Origin: CAZQLE01 sp964593905
GTDB lineage: Bacteria > Chloroflexota > Anaerolineae > Anaerolineales > Anaerolineaceae
Direction of reading: 5' to 3'
DNA: 12,202 bases
NCBI GenBank assembly: GCA_964593905.1
Contig: CAZQLE010000117.1
Coordinates: 1 to 12,202, forward strand
Shown: positions 1 through 6,630 of the stretch, piece by piece
How positions within the stretch are numbered: the stretch's first letter is position 1
Layout of the letters: every line of letters begins with the position of its first letter
The notes under the pieces: generated by a model
The model's database searches: none
The model's input: the letters and a program-made list of their open reading frames with translations, nothing else
Told to the model about the DNA's origin: nothing
Made by a program: the position numbers and the translations under genes

Positions 1-4
1 ACCA

Positions 5-739
5 ATGACGACTGGAAATGAATTTATCCGCCAGACCGGCTATCACAAAACCCCTGAATCGGCACAGCGCCAGGGGCTGCCCCAACCCCCATTGGAACTG
101 CCCTACCCTCCTGCGGCGCGGTTAATTGAACTGCCTGCCCCCGCGACGCTGGATATGCCCGGCATTGATCTGCGCCAGGCGGTGGAACAGCGGGTGACGG
201 TGCGGAAATATGCGGCGACCCCGTTAAGCCTGGCCGAGCTGGCTTATCTCTTGTGGATGACCCAGGGGGTGAAACAGGTGAGCAACCGTCCCGCCACGCT
301 GCGCACAGTACCCTCGGCCGGGGCGCGCCATGCGTTTGAGACGTATCTGTTGATCAACCAGGTTGAAGGGCTGGAGCCGGGTGTCTATCGTTATGCTGCC
401 CTGGAACATGCCCTGATTGCGCTGGATCTTTCAGCGGGCGCGGCCGAAAAGCTGACCTCGGCCTGTCTGGAACAAAAGCAGATTCTCAACAGCGCTGTGA
501 CATTCTTCTGGGTGGCAGTGGTCGAGCGGATGATGTGGCGCTATCCTGAGCGCGGGTATCGCTATCTATTTTTGGATGCCGGGCATGTGTGCCAGAATCT
601 GTATCTGGCGGCCGAGGCGATTGGCTGCGGGGTGTGCGGAATTGCCGCCTATGATGATGATCTGCTTAACCCGGCTCTGGGGTTGGATGGCGAGACCCTG
701 TTTGTGGCTTATGCCGGTTCGCTGGGTAAGAAAGGCTGA
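5..739 (+). CDS. SagB/ThcOx-family nitroreductase-like oxidoreductase
   Basis: Predicted FMN-dependent oxidoreductase of the nitroreductase superfamily, SagB/ThcOx branch, 244 aa. The order of motifs fits the family: an N-terminal segment rich in Pro (residues 20-50), the FMN-phosphate-binding type motif QRVTVRKY (62-69), the S/G-rich stretch TVPSAGARHAFETYL (101-115), and the C-terminal helix RYLFLDAGHVCQNLYLAAEA (186-205) followed by GCGVCGI (207-213). SagB enzymes oxidise azolines to azoles in TOMM peptide biosynthesis, but many bacteria carry stand-alone members with unknown substrates. No YcaO or cyclodehydratase partner is visible here, so a peptide substrate is only a possibility. The ATG lies four bases from the window edge, so its ribosome binding site cannot be judged and a slightly earlier start is possible. 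The family N-terminus looks complete. A lipoprotein peptidase gene follows after 4 nt, so the two are probably co-transcribed. Confidence 0.85.
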   Translation: MTTGNEFIRQTGYHKTPESAQRQGLPQPPLELPYPPAARLIELPAPATLDMPGIDLRQAVEQRVTVRKYAATPLSLAELAYLLWMTQGVKQVSNRPATLRTVPSAGARHAFETYLLINQVEGLEPGVYRYAALEHALIALDLSAGAAEKLTSACLEQKQILNSAVTFFWVAVVERMMWRYPERGYRYLFLDAGHVCQNLYLAAEAIGCGVCGIAAYDDDLLNPALGLDGETLFVAYAGSLGKKG

Positions 740-743
740 CCCC

Positions 744-2375
744 GTGTTTTGGCAGATGTTCAGAAACCCGGCGGGGCTGCCTGCCCGTGTGAAGCAAAAC
801 GCGCGGCCGGGTGCCTTTCTGGGGATGGGGTTGGTGATCGGGCTGGTGCTGGGCGCCTGCCGGGTTTCGTTCAACGCCGCACAGGCGACCGCCGCCCCGA
901 CGGTTGCGACCCCGCCGCCGGCAAACACCGTTCTGGCGCCTGTCGCGGCGCAAGACCTGCCAAAACCGTCGCTCTTTGCAGAGGGCTGGACGGATGAGAC
1001 GCCCTTTAAGGCGGATATCAACCCGGCGGATCTGACGAGCTTGCAGCGCCTGGCCGATGCAGCGGTGTATCACATGGATTTGACCCTGGACGACAGCCTG
1101 ACGCAAATGGCCGGCCGCATGGAAGTGCGCTACGTCAATCACCGGCCGCACCCCCTGGACGAGGTTTATTTTCGTCTTTTCCCCAACCTGTTTGGCGGAA
1201 AGCTGACGGTGGGTGCGGTTAAGGTCAATGGTGAAGCGGCCGATGCCACGCTGGAGGAGCAGGACAGCGCCCTGCGTGTCAGACTCCCGGCGTCTCTGGC
1301 GGCCGGGCAGGCGGTGATTGTTGCCCTGGACTGGGATCTGGAGATCCCGCAGGAAGGGAACAGCAATTACAACACCTTTGCCTTTGCCGATGGGGTGCTG
1401 GCGCTGGCCCAGTTTTATCCGTTGATTCCGGCCACGGACGCAGACGGCTGGTATGTGCGCGTGCCGCCGCAGTTTGGCGATGTGCCCTTTGTGGAGGCGT
1501 CTTTCTACCGCGTGCGGGTGACTGCGCCGGCGGGTTTTCGGCTGGCTGGCTCGGGCAGGGTAAGCGAAGATCGTGCGACCGGTGGACGGCAGGTATGGGA
1601 GTTCAACGCCGGTCCGGCGCGCGATTTTTATCTGGCCGGGGCGGCGCAGCTCGATTGTCGCGAGAAGGTGGAAAACGGGCTTACCCTGCGGGTGTGCGGG
1701 GTGAACCTGGATGGTGAGAGCATGCGCACCATGCTGCAATTAATGTCTGAGGCGGTGACAGCGATGGGAGCGGCGTATCAACCCTACCCCTATGCCGAAC
1801 TGGAGGTCATTGCCACCCCGACCAGTGCGCTGGGGGTGGAGTATCCGGGGGTGATTGCCATGAACCAGCGCCTGTTCGACCCCGCGGCTCAAATGGGTCA
1901 GGTCTCGGGGAGGGTTATGCGCGAGACCACGCTGGTGCATGAAATTGCCCATCAGTGGTTTTATAACCTGGTGGGCAATGATCAGGTGGATGAACCCTGG
2001 CTGGATGAAGCGCTGGCGCAGTATGCCACCTATCAATTCTACCGCGACCAGTATGGCGCAGGGGCGGGCGAAGGGCTGCGCCAGTCATTTGAAGACCGCT
2101 GGGGGCGGGTGGAACGGGCTGAAACCCCGATTGGGCTGGCAGTGGATGCGTATGCAGACAGCGAGTATGGCGCGATTGTCTATGGCCGGGGGCCGCTCTT
2201 TTTGATCGCCGTCGAAGAAGAAATTGGCCGCCCTGCGTTTGCAGCATTTCTGAAACAATATTCAACCGAATATGCCTGGCGAATTGCCTCCACAGAAACG
2301 TTTCAATCTTTGTTGGAACAGACTTGCGGCTGTGACCTGGATTCGATGTTTGCCGAATGGGTGTTGGAACCTTAA
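744..2375 (+). CDS. M1-family (gluzincin) metallopeptidase, lipoprotein
   Basis: Predicted zinc aminopeptidase-like enzyme anchored outside the membrane, 543 aa from the GTG start. Residues about 22-39 form a hydrophobic signal ending in a lipobox (LGAC, Cys39), followed by an Ala/Thr/Pro-rich linker to about residue 63. An M1-type N-terminal beta domain follows. The zinc site is HEIAH (399-403) with the third ligand Glu422 in WLDEALA (HEXXH-18-E), and Tyr480 in IVYGRG is the likely transition-state tyrosine. The usual GAMEN exopeptidase motif is replaced by GVEYPG (364-369), as in more distant M1-like proteins, so aminopeptidase activity is not certain. The GTG at 744 is chosen because AAGG lies 8 nt upstream and it starts 4 nt after the preceding stop. 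ATG 756 and GTG 789 are alternatives that keep the same signal. The open frame back to 576 overlaps the upstream gene and is rejected. The stop overlaps that of the convergent photolyase gene by 4 bases. Confidence 0.88.
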   Translation: MFWQMFRNPAGLPARVKQNARPGAFLGMGLVIGLVLGACRVSFNAAQATAAPTVATPPPANTVLAPVAAQDLPKPSLFAEGWTDETPFKADINPADLTSLQRLADAAVYHMDLTLDDSLTQMAGRMEVRYVNHRPHPLDEVYFRLFPNLFGGKLTVGAVKVNGEAADATLEEQDSALRVRLPASLAAGQAVIVALDWDLEIPQEGNSNYNTFAFADGVLALAQFYPLIPATDADGWYVRVPPQFGDVPFVEASFYRVRVTAPAGFRLAGSGRVSEDRATGGRQVWEFNAGPARDFYLAGAAQLDCREKVENGLTLRVCGVNLDGESMRTMLQLMSEAVTAMGAAYQPYPYAELEVIATPTSALGVEYPGVIAMNQRLFDPAAQMGQVSGRVMRETTLVHEIAHQWFYNLVGNDQVDEPWLDEALAQYATYQFYRDQYGAGAGEGLRQSFEDRWGRVERAETPIGLAVDAYADSEYGAIVYGRGPLFLIAVEEEIGRPAFAAFLKQYSTEYAWRIASTETFQSLLEQTCGCDLDSMFAEWVLEP

Positions 2376-3763
2376 GGGTGTACCCCAGGCCCGGAATTTG
2401 AAATTTTGTAGGCTTTTAGGGTGCGTTCTCTAGCCGCGGCATGGTCGACCAGCGGCGCCGGGTAACTTTGGCCGATTTGAACCTGGCTGCTGCGCTGAAG
2501 GTCGGGGGGCATTTGCCAGGGGGTGTGGATGAATGTCTCTGGCACATTGCGCAGTTCGGGCACCCAGCGCCGGATAAAGGCCCCCTGCGGGTCAAATTTC
2601 TTGCTTTGCAGGATGGGGTTAAACACCCGGAAATAGGGCGCCGCATCGGTGCCGACCCCGGCCGTCCACTGCCAACCGCCGTTATTGGCTGCCGGGTCGC
2701 CATCCACCAACTGCTGCATAAACCAGCGTTCGCCTTCCTGCCAGTTGATCAACAAATCTTTCACCAGAAAAGAAGCGACGATCATTCGTCCGCGGTTGTG
2801 CATCCAGCCTGTTGCGGCAAGCTGGCGCATATTGGCATCCACAATCGGAAAGCCGGTCTGCCCGTCTTTCCAGGCCTTCAGTTCCGCCGGGGCGTAACGC
2901 CAGGGGATATGTTGTAAAGAGGGGGTAAAGGCGCGGGTCAAAACGCCGGGGTGGTGATATAAGATGGTGTGATAAAACTCACGCCAGATGATTTCATTGA
3001 GCCAGGTCTCTGCGCCGGGCAGGCCAGTCTGGCTGAGGTGCAGCGCGGCCTGGGCTGCCAGCCGCACCGAGACCAGGCCAAACCGCAGATAGGGTGAAAG
3101 CGCCGAGGTGCCTTCACAATCGAGAAAATTGCGCGCGTCAGGATATTGCGCAATTTTTTCCTGCAAGAAAACTTCCAGCCGGCGCAGCCCTTCGGCTTCG
3201 GAGGCGGGGAAAAGATCTGACGGATTGGCGAAGGGCAGCGGCTCGGTGGGCAGATTGGCCGGGGTTGGGATATGATCGGGCGGCTGCGGATCGCTGCGCA
3301 GTGGAAACGGCAGCGCTTTCCAGGCTTTGCTAAAGGGGGTGAAAACCGTATAGGGGGCGCCGTCGGCTTTCACAACGCTGGCCGGGTGGTGAACCGTCAC
3401 CCCGTGGGTGAGTTCCAGCGGCAAATGTCTGGCCACGGTCTCGTCACGCCGGCGGGCATAGGGAGAAAAGTCTTCCTGGGCGAGGATGAGTTCGGCCTGT
3501 GTTTCGTCCATCAGGCGGGTTAACTGCGCCAACGGTTCACCGCTGCGAACCAGCAGGGCAGACCCGCGTTTTCTTAACCCGTCATCCAGGGCGTGCAGCG
3601 CGGCAAAGAGAAAGGCTGTGCGTTTCTCGGCCGGTTTTTTGAGCAGCAGGGGGTCCAGAATAAAAACGGGGATAATCTGATCTGAACGGCGCAGCGCCTG
3701 TTCCAGGGCCGGGTTATCGTGCAGGCGTAAATCTCTACGAATCCACCAGATGGTTGTTTTCAT
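2372..3763 (-). CDS. phrB: Deoxyribodipyrimidine photolyase, class I (cryptochrome/photolyase family)
   Basis: Light-driven repair of cyclobutane pyrimidine dimers using FADH-, 463 aa against 472 for the E. coli enzyme. The N-terminal antenna domain starts with the typical WWIRRDLRLHDNPAL (6-20). The FAD/DNA-binding domain carries NEIIWREFYHTIL (256-268), the strongly conserved block TGWMHNRGRMIVASFLVKDL (318-337), GDPAANNGGWQW (355-366) and GTDAAPYFRVFNP (371-383). Alignment by eye to E. coli places the electron-transfer tryptophan triad at Trp364, Trp341 and Trp288, all present, so the enzyme should be photoreducible. The antenna cofactor cannot be told from sequence. A DASH or 6-4 enzyme is unlikely given this motif pattern. 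The ATG at 3763 has no clear ribosome binding site, but a -10-like TATGAT lies 6 nt upstream, which would give a leaderless message. The gene stands alone on its strand, and its stop is interlocked with that of the convergent peptidase. Confidence 0.95.
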   Translation of the reverse strand: MKTTIWWIRRDLRLHDNPALEQALRRSDQIIPVFILDPLLLKKPAEKRTAFLFAALHALDDGLRKRGSALLVRSGEPLAQLTRLMDETQAELILAQEDFSPYARRRDETVARHLPLELTHGVTVHHPASVVKADGAPYTVFTPFSKAWKALPFPLRSDPQPPDHIPTPANLPTEPLPFANPSDLFPASEAEGLRRLEVFLQEKIAQYPDARNFLDCEGTSALSPYLRFGLVSVRLAAQAALHLSQTGLPGAETWLNEIIWREFYHTILYHHPGVLTRAFTPSLQHIPWRYAPAELKAWKDGQTGFPIVDANMRQLAATGWMHNRGRMIVASFLVKDLLINWQEGERWFMQQLVDGDPAANNGGWQWTAGVGTDAAPYFRVFNPILQSKKFDPQGAFIRRWVPELRNVPETFIHTPWQMPPDLQRSSQVQIGQSYPAPLVDHAAARERTLKAYKISNSGPGVHP

Positions 3764-3769
3764 GGTTTT

Positions 3770-3775
3770 ATCATA
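3770..3775 (-). promoter_or_regulatory. Possible -10 element of a leaderless photolyase transcript
   Basis: On the minus strand TATGAT is followed by AAAACC and then the photolyase ATG. A -10 box six bases from the start codon would put the transcription start at or next to the A of ATG. No convincing -35 is seen 16-18 bases upstream, and no Shine-Dalgarno sequence precedes the ATG. The call is suggestive only. Confidence 0.35.
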
Positions 3776-3816
3776 TCTCAGGCAAAGGGGAATTTTGAGA
3801 CCGTGTATAACCTCTT

Positions 3817-3856
3817 AAACAGCGGAAGGCCGCCAAAATTAGCGACCTTCCTGTTT
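3817..3856. repeat. Imperfect inverted repeat / hairpin 1 in intergenic region
   Basis: AAACAG (3817-3822) pairs with CTGTTT (3851-3856). After a CG bulge, GAAGG (3825-3829) pairs with CCTTC (3846-3850). After one C/A mismatch, CGC (3831-3833) pairs with GCG (3842-3844), leaving the loop CAAAATTA. That makes 14 base pairs in total. No T-run follows directly on either strand, so it is not a typical intrinsic terminator. Its role is unknown. Confidence 0.6.
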
Positions 3857-3857
3857 G

Positions 3858-3902
3858 GGCTGCGGCATCCTTTAAGCTGTTACCAGGAGGGATGCCGCAG
3901 CC
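3858..3902. repeat. Perfect 13-bp inverted repeat / hairpin 2 in intergenic region
   Basis: GGCTGCGGCATCC (3858-3870) is the exact reverse complement of GGATGCCGCAGCC (3890-3902), with a 19-base loop. It starts one base after the previous hairpin ends. It lacks a T-tract on either side and obvious target-site duplications. It could be the folded part of a small RNA, a REP-like element or a MITE remnant, and the window alone cannot decide between these. Confidence 0.7.
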
Positions 3903-4081
3903 ATGGGTTTAAAACAACTATCCATTTTCGACATCACCTCCTGTCCATAAAGATGGCAATTAGAGGGGGCGATTGGTTCCGCCGTAAAGTTATTGTGCCT
4001 GAAACAATGCCAAAAGTCAAGTTAGGAAATGCTTAGAGAAAATTGTAAAACGCCAGACGCAGCCAGGCAGGGGTAAACGGA

Positions 4082-4106
4082 GCCATTCGCAACTTTGCGT
4101 AATGGC
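4082..4106. repeat. Hairpin 3 upstream of the tRNA-Phe promoter
   Basis: GCCATT (4082-4087) pairs with AATGGC (4101-4106) and CGCA (4088-4091) with TGCG (4096-4099), with one bulged T (4100) and an ACTT loop. It ends 22 bases before the -35 box of the tRNA promoter. No T-run follows on the plus strand. It may be a regulatory palindrome or a weak end signal of an upstream transcript. Confidence 0.5.
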
Positions 4107-4128
4107 CCTGATAAATAGCGCGGATTGC

Positions 4129-4157
4129 TTGACAACCTGCCAGCTTCCTAGTAGAAT
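4129..4157 (+). promoter_or_regulatory. Housekeeping-sigma promoter of tRNA-Phe
   Basis: TTGACA (4129-4134, perfect -35) and TAGAAT (4152-4157, -10 with one mismatch) are separated by exactly 17 bases. The start of transcription is expected near 4163-4165, only a few bases before the mature tRNA 5' end at 4168. The 5' leader to be removed by RNase P is therefore very short. Confidence 0.85.
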
Positions 4158-4167
4158 TACGAACGTC

Positions 4168-4240
4168 GCCGAGATAGCTCAGTTGGTAGAGCACACGACT
4201 GAAAATTGTGGTGTCCTGGGTCCGATCCCCAGTCTCGGCA
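4168..4240 (+). tRNA. tRNA-Phe (anticodon GAA)
   Basis: A 73-base tRNA with all arms readable. The 7-bp acceptor is GCCGAGA/TCTCGGC. The D-stem is GCTC/GAGC with an 8-base loop containing GG. The anticodon stem is CACGA/TTGTG with loop CTGAAAA, giving anticodon GAA at 4201-4203. The variable region is GTGTC, and the T-stem is CTGGG/CCCAG. The discriminator is A4240, and CCA is not encoded (the next bases are CAC), so it must be added by a nucleotidyltransferase. The T-loop reads TCCGATC instead of the near-universal TTCGANN form, so position 55, normally the TruB pseudouridine, is C (4222). All stems are intact, so the gene is probably functional. It has its own promoter and terminator and forms a single-gene unit. 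Confidence 0.97.
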
Positions 4241-4243
4241 CAC

Positions 4244-4268
4244 AAAACGCCCCGCAAGGGCGTTTTTT
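4244..4268 (+). terminator. Intrinsic terminator of tRNA-Phe
   Basis: AAAACGCCC (4244-4252) pairs with GGGCGTTTT (4258-4266) around the loop CGCAA, and the T-run continues to 4268. It begins three bases after the tRNA and separates the tRNA unit from the G5-domain gene downstream. Confidence 0.9.
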
Positions 4269-4330
4269 GTTTGCCGGCCGGGCACTTAAAATGTGGACTT
4301 TGCCTCCATACCCCGAGTCGTTTCAATTTT

Positions 4331-4339
4331 TGATACAAT
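4331..4339 (+). promoter_or_regulatory. Extended -10 promoter of the G5/3D-domain gene
   Basis: TGATACAAT (4331-4339) fits an extended -10 (TGN plus TACAAT). No good -35 lies 16-18 bases upstream, which is common for extended -10 promoters. The predicted start, near 4346, is only about three bases before the ATG at 4349, and that ATG has no Shine-Dalgarno sequence. The gene is therefore likely leaderless or nearly so. Confidence 0.5.
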
Positions 4340-4348
4340 CGTTAGCAA

Positions 4349-5737
4349 ATGAAACAAAAGACCCTTGCTTTTACGGCAGCGGCGTTGATGGTGGTTATTG
4401 GCGCACTGCTCTTGTTCCGGGGGCTGCAACGGCCGGTGACGATTGTGCTGGATGGTTTCCCGGTGGTGGTGCAAACCCGCGCGATGACTGCGGAGGGGGT
4501 GTTGAATTTCGCCGGTGTCGCTTTACAGCCCGGCGACCGGGTTAGCCCGGCCAGATCGGCTTTGCTGGGTTGGAATGCGGTGGTGCAGGTGGACCGTTCG
4601 CGTGTTGTCCAGATCTGGACCTCGCCTTCACAGCCGCCTCAGGTGTTTACCAGCCGCGGGCGTAACGCGGGTAATTTGCTGGCTGAGGCCGGTATCCTGT
4701 GGTATGCCGGCGACCGGGTGAAGGTGAACGGTGTGGAGCTTGGGCCAGACCAGCCGCTGCCCTTAAGTGCCGGGCTGGTGCTGCAATTCCTTCCGGCCAG
4801 CGGGTTGACCATTGAGGCCGATGGGCAAAAACGGCTGGTCTTTTCAGCCGCGCCCACGGTGGGTGAGGCCCTGTGGGAACAGGGATACCGGCCGCGACAA
4901 CAGGATTCCGTTTCGGTTGCACTGGATGCGCCCTTGAGCGCGGGCATGTCGATTACACTGCGCAGCGCGCGCCCATTGACGATTCACACCGCCGCGGGTG
5001 AGCGGGTGGTTGCGACTGCTGCGAGCACGGTGGGTGAGGCGCTGGCGGATGCCGGTTTGACCTTGCAAGGCCTGGATTACGCAATTCCCGATGAGGGCGC
5101 GCCCATCCCCGAAGATCGGATCGTGAAGATCGTGCAGGTGCGCGACGAATGGGTGCTTAACCAGGAGGCGGTCCCCTTTGAAAATGAGTTTGTTGAAGAC
5201 CCCAACCTGGCCCTGGGGCAGACCGGGGTTGTGGAACCCGGACAGTATGGCGTGGATGCTGTGCGCGTGCGTGTGCGCTGGGAAGATGGGCAGGAGGTCA
5301 GCCGGGGCGAAGAAAGCCGCTGGACGGCCGCCGAACCGCGCGCCCAGAAGAGCGGTTATGGCACCCGGGTCGAGATTCAGACCGTGGATACGCCTTCGGG
5401 TGCGTTGGAGTATTACCGGTCTGTGACCGTTTATGCAACATCTTATTCACCCTGCCGCTCGGGGACCGAGAAATGTTACCCCGGCACTGCCAGCGGAATG
5501 AAAGTGCAGCGCGGGGTGATCGGTGTAACCCGCGCCTGGTATAACCTGTTTGCCGGGCAGCGCGTGTATGTGCCGGGGTACGGCGTGGCCGTGATCGGCG
5601 ATGTGGGCGGCGGTGTGCCCGGAAAACACTGGATTGATCTGGGCTTTACAGATGAGGAATTTGAAGCCTGGCATCAAAATGTGACCTTATATTTTTTGAC
5701 CCCCGTACCGGAGAATGTGCCGTGGATCCTTCCCTGA
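4349..5737 (+). CDS. DUF348/G5/3D-domain cell-wall protein (YabE-like)
   Basis: Predicted membrane-anchored cell-envelope protein, 462 aa. One N-terminal hydrophobic segment (residues about 6-24) is followed by roughly four DUF348-like (ubiquitin-like) repeats, recognisable by a recurring VGEAL..AG pattern: about 28-80, 86-148, 150-206 and 208-262. A G5 domain covers about 262-340 and a C-terminal 3D (double-psi beta-barrel) domain about 358-452. In Firmicutes this architecture occurs in YabE and other resuscitation or wall-remodelling proteins thought to act on peptidoglycan. The 3D domain keeps two of its three name-giving aspartates (Asp418 in GDVGGG and Asp430 in WIDLGF). The first, normally in an AVDP motif, appears as Thr394 (GVTRAW), so lytic activity is doubtful. 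Cys369 and Cys376 could form a disulfide. Its last 16 bases overlap rsmA, recalling Bacillus yabE-rnmV-ksgA. The ATG lacks a ribosome binding site and lies 9 nt after an extended -10 box. Confidence 0.88.
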   Translation: MKQKTLAFTAAALMVVIGALLLFRGLQRPVTIVLDGFPVVVQTRAMTAEGVLNFAGVALQPGDRVSPARSALLGWNAVVQVDRSRVVQIWTSPSQPPQVFTSRGRNAGNLLAEAGILWYAGDRVKVNGVELGPDQPLPLSAGLVLQFLPASGLTIEADGQKRLVFSAAPTVGEALWEQGYRPRQQDSVSVALDAPLSAGMSITLRSARPLTIHTAAGERVVATAASTVGEALADAGLTLQGLDYAIPDEGAPIPEDRIVKIVQVRDEWVLNQEAVPFENEFVEDPNLALGQTGVVEPGQYGVDAVRVRVRWEDGQEVSRGEESRWTAAEPRAQKSGYGTRVEIQTVDTPSGALEYYRSVTVYATSYSPCRSGTEKCYPGTASGMKVQRGVIGVTRAWYNLFAGQRVYVPGYGVAVIGDVGGGVPGKHWIDLGFTDEEFEAWHQNVTLYFLTPVPENVPWILP

Positions 5738-6576
5738 AGCTGACGCCGCTTAATATTACCGATTTGCTGCACCGGCATGGTCTACATGCCAAAAAAGGGC
5801 TGGGGCAGAACTTTCTGGTCGATGCCGGGGCGCTGCAAAAGATTGTTGCCGCGGCAGAGATCGCACCCGATGGGCTGGTGTTGGAGATTGGCCCAGGGCT
5901 TGGCAGCCTGACGCGTTATCTGGCTGCTGCCGCGGGTGAGGTGGTGGCGGTGGAACTGGACCGGGAGATGCTGCCGGTGCTGGCAGAAGTGTTGGCGCCG
6001 TGGCCGAAGGTGCAGATTGTGCAGGGCGATATTCTGGAACAGGACCCGGCCGGGCTGGTGGGCAACCGGCCCTACATTGTGGTGGCCAATATCCCCTATT
6101 ACATCACTTCGGCGGTGATCCGTCATCTGTTGGAAGCGCCTGTGCAGCCCACGCGCATGGTGTTGACCATGCAATTGGAGGTGGCGCAGCGTATTTGTGC
6201 CCAACCGGGCGATTTGAGCCTGCTGGCGCTCAGTGTGCAGGTTTATGGCGTCCCGCGCATCGCGGTACGCATTCCGGCCGGGGCGTTTGTGCCGGCCCCC
6301 AAAGTCGATTCGGCAGCCCTGCGGGTTGATCTGCTGCCCGAACCGCGCATTCCACAGGCGCAGTTGGAGCGCTTCTTTCAACTGGCGCGGGCCGGGTTTC
6401 AGCAAAAACGGAAGACGCTGCGCAATTCGCTTTCAAAAGCTTTGCCCGATGGAACCCGGCAGGCCGAAGCGCTGCTGTTGGCTGCCGGGGTTGATCCGCA
6501 GCGAAGGGCCGAGTCGCTTTCGATTGAGGAATGGAGACAGGTCACCGGTTGCGCGGTGGCAATGGGGTTGGATTAA
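5722..6576 (+). CDS. rsmA: 16S rRNA dimethyladenosine transferase RsmA (KsgA)
   Basis: Dimethylates the two adjacent adenines (A1518/A1519 in E. coli numbering) in the 3' terminal helix of 16S rRNA, using S-adenosylmethionine, late in small-subunit assembly. 284 aa against 273 in E. coli. Visible motifs are KKGLGQNFLVD (24-34), the SAM-binding motif I EIGPGLGSLT (55-64), the acidic residue Glu79 in AVELD, QGD (101-103), and catalytic motif IV NIPYY (123-127). The C-terminal FQQKRKTLRNSL segment is typical. The start is GTG at 5722, supported by GGAG eight bases upstream. It lies inside the end of the G5/3D gene, so translation is probably coupled. A stem at 6581-6607 follows the stop. Loss of this methylation typically gives kasugamycin resistance. 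Confidence 0.97.
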   Translation: MDPSLKLTPLNITDLLHRHGLHAKKGLGQNFLVDAGALQKIVAAAEIAPDGLVLEIGPGLGSLTRYLAAAAGEVVAVELDREMLPVLAEVLAPWPKVQIVQGDILEQDPAGLVGNRPYIVVANIPYYITSAVIRHLLEAPVQPTRMVLTMQLEVAQRICAQPGDLSLLALSVQVYGVPRIAVRIPAGAFVPAPKVDSAALRVDLLPEPRIPQAQLERFFQLARAGFQQKRKTLRNSLSKALPDGTRQAEALLLAAGVDPQRRAESLSIEEWRQVTGCAVAMGLD

Positions 6577-6580
6577 ACAA

Positions 6581-6607
6581 CACCCCCTCCGTTTGGCGAA
6601 GGGGGTG
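6581..6607 (-). terminator. Intrinsic terminator of the minus-strand operon, shared stem after rsmA
   Basis: CACCCCCT (6581-6588) pairs with AGGGGGTG (6600-6607). Read on the minus strand, the stem is followed by TTGTTTAA, a usable T-tract, so it should end the operon that finishes at 6631. On the plus strand no T-run follows, so any effect on rsmA transcripts would be weaker. Confidence 0.65.
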
Positions 6608-6630
6608 AGCATGGCCTTGAAAGAACGTTA

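Larger units (their letters stand above)
3764..4167. other. 404-base gene-free stretch between photolyase and tRNA-Phe
   Basis: No convincing protein is encoded here. The one plus-strand frame, about 3803-4036, has no ribosome binding site or recognisable domain and runs through two hairpins. What the stretch does hold is two adjacent hairpins (3817-3902), a third hairpin (4082-4106), the short divergent-side signal for photolyase at its left end, and a near-consensus tRNA promoter at its right end. The part from 3905 to 4080 is comparatively AT-rich, and I see nothing definite in it. Confidence 0.6.

Noticed and set aside
576..743. Extending the M1 peptidase to an earlier start inside the SagB gene
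   Set aside because: The extension overlaps the SagB coding sequence, has no protein-like composition, and would bury the lipoprotein signal. GTG 744 has a good ribosome binding site.
666..1739. Long open frame on the minus strand (357 codons)
   Set aside because: It is antisense to the well-supported SagB and M1 genes, is rich in Arg/His/Gln as expected of a shadow frame, and shows no motif.
3803..4036. Possible small protein of 77 codons in the intergenic region
   Set aside because: It has no ribosome binding site, crosses two strong hairpins, and resembles no known family.
3764..4167. Riboswitch or T-box in the gene-free stretch
   Set aside because: The hairpins do not match a known riboswitch or T-box motif, and no downstream coding gene is directly connected to them.
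4102..4545. Plus-strand open frame of 147 codons across the tRNA
   Set aside because: It contains the whole tRNA-Phe gene and its terminator, so it cannot be a real coding region.
5782..6405. Minus-strand open frame of 207 codons within rsmA
   Set aside because: A shadow of rsmA with unlikely composition (many His, Gln, Arg) and no start signals.
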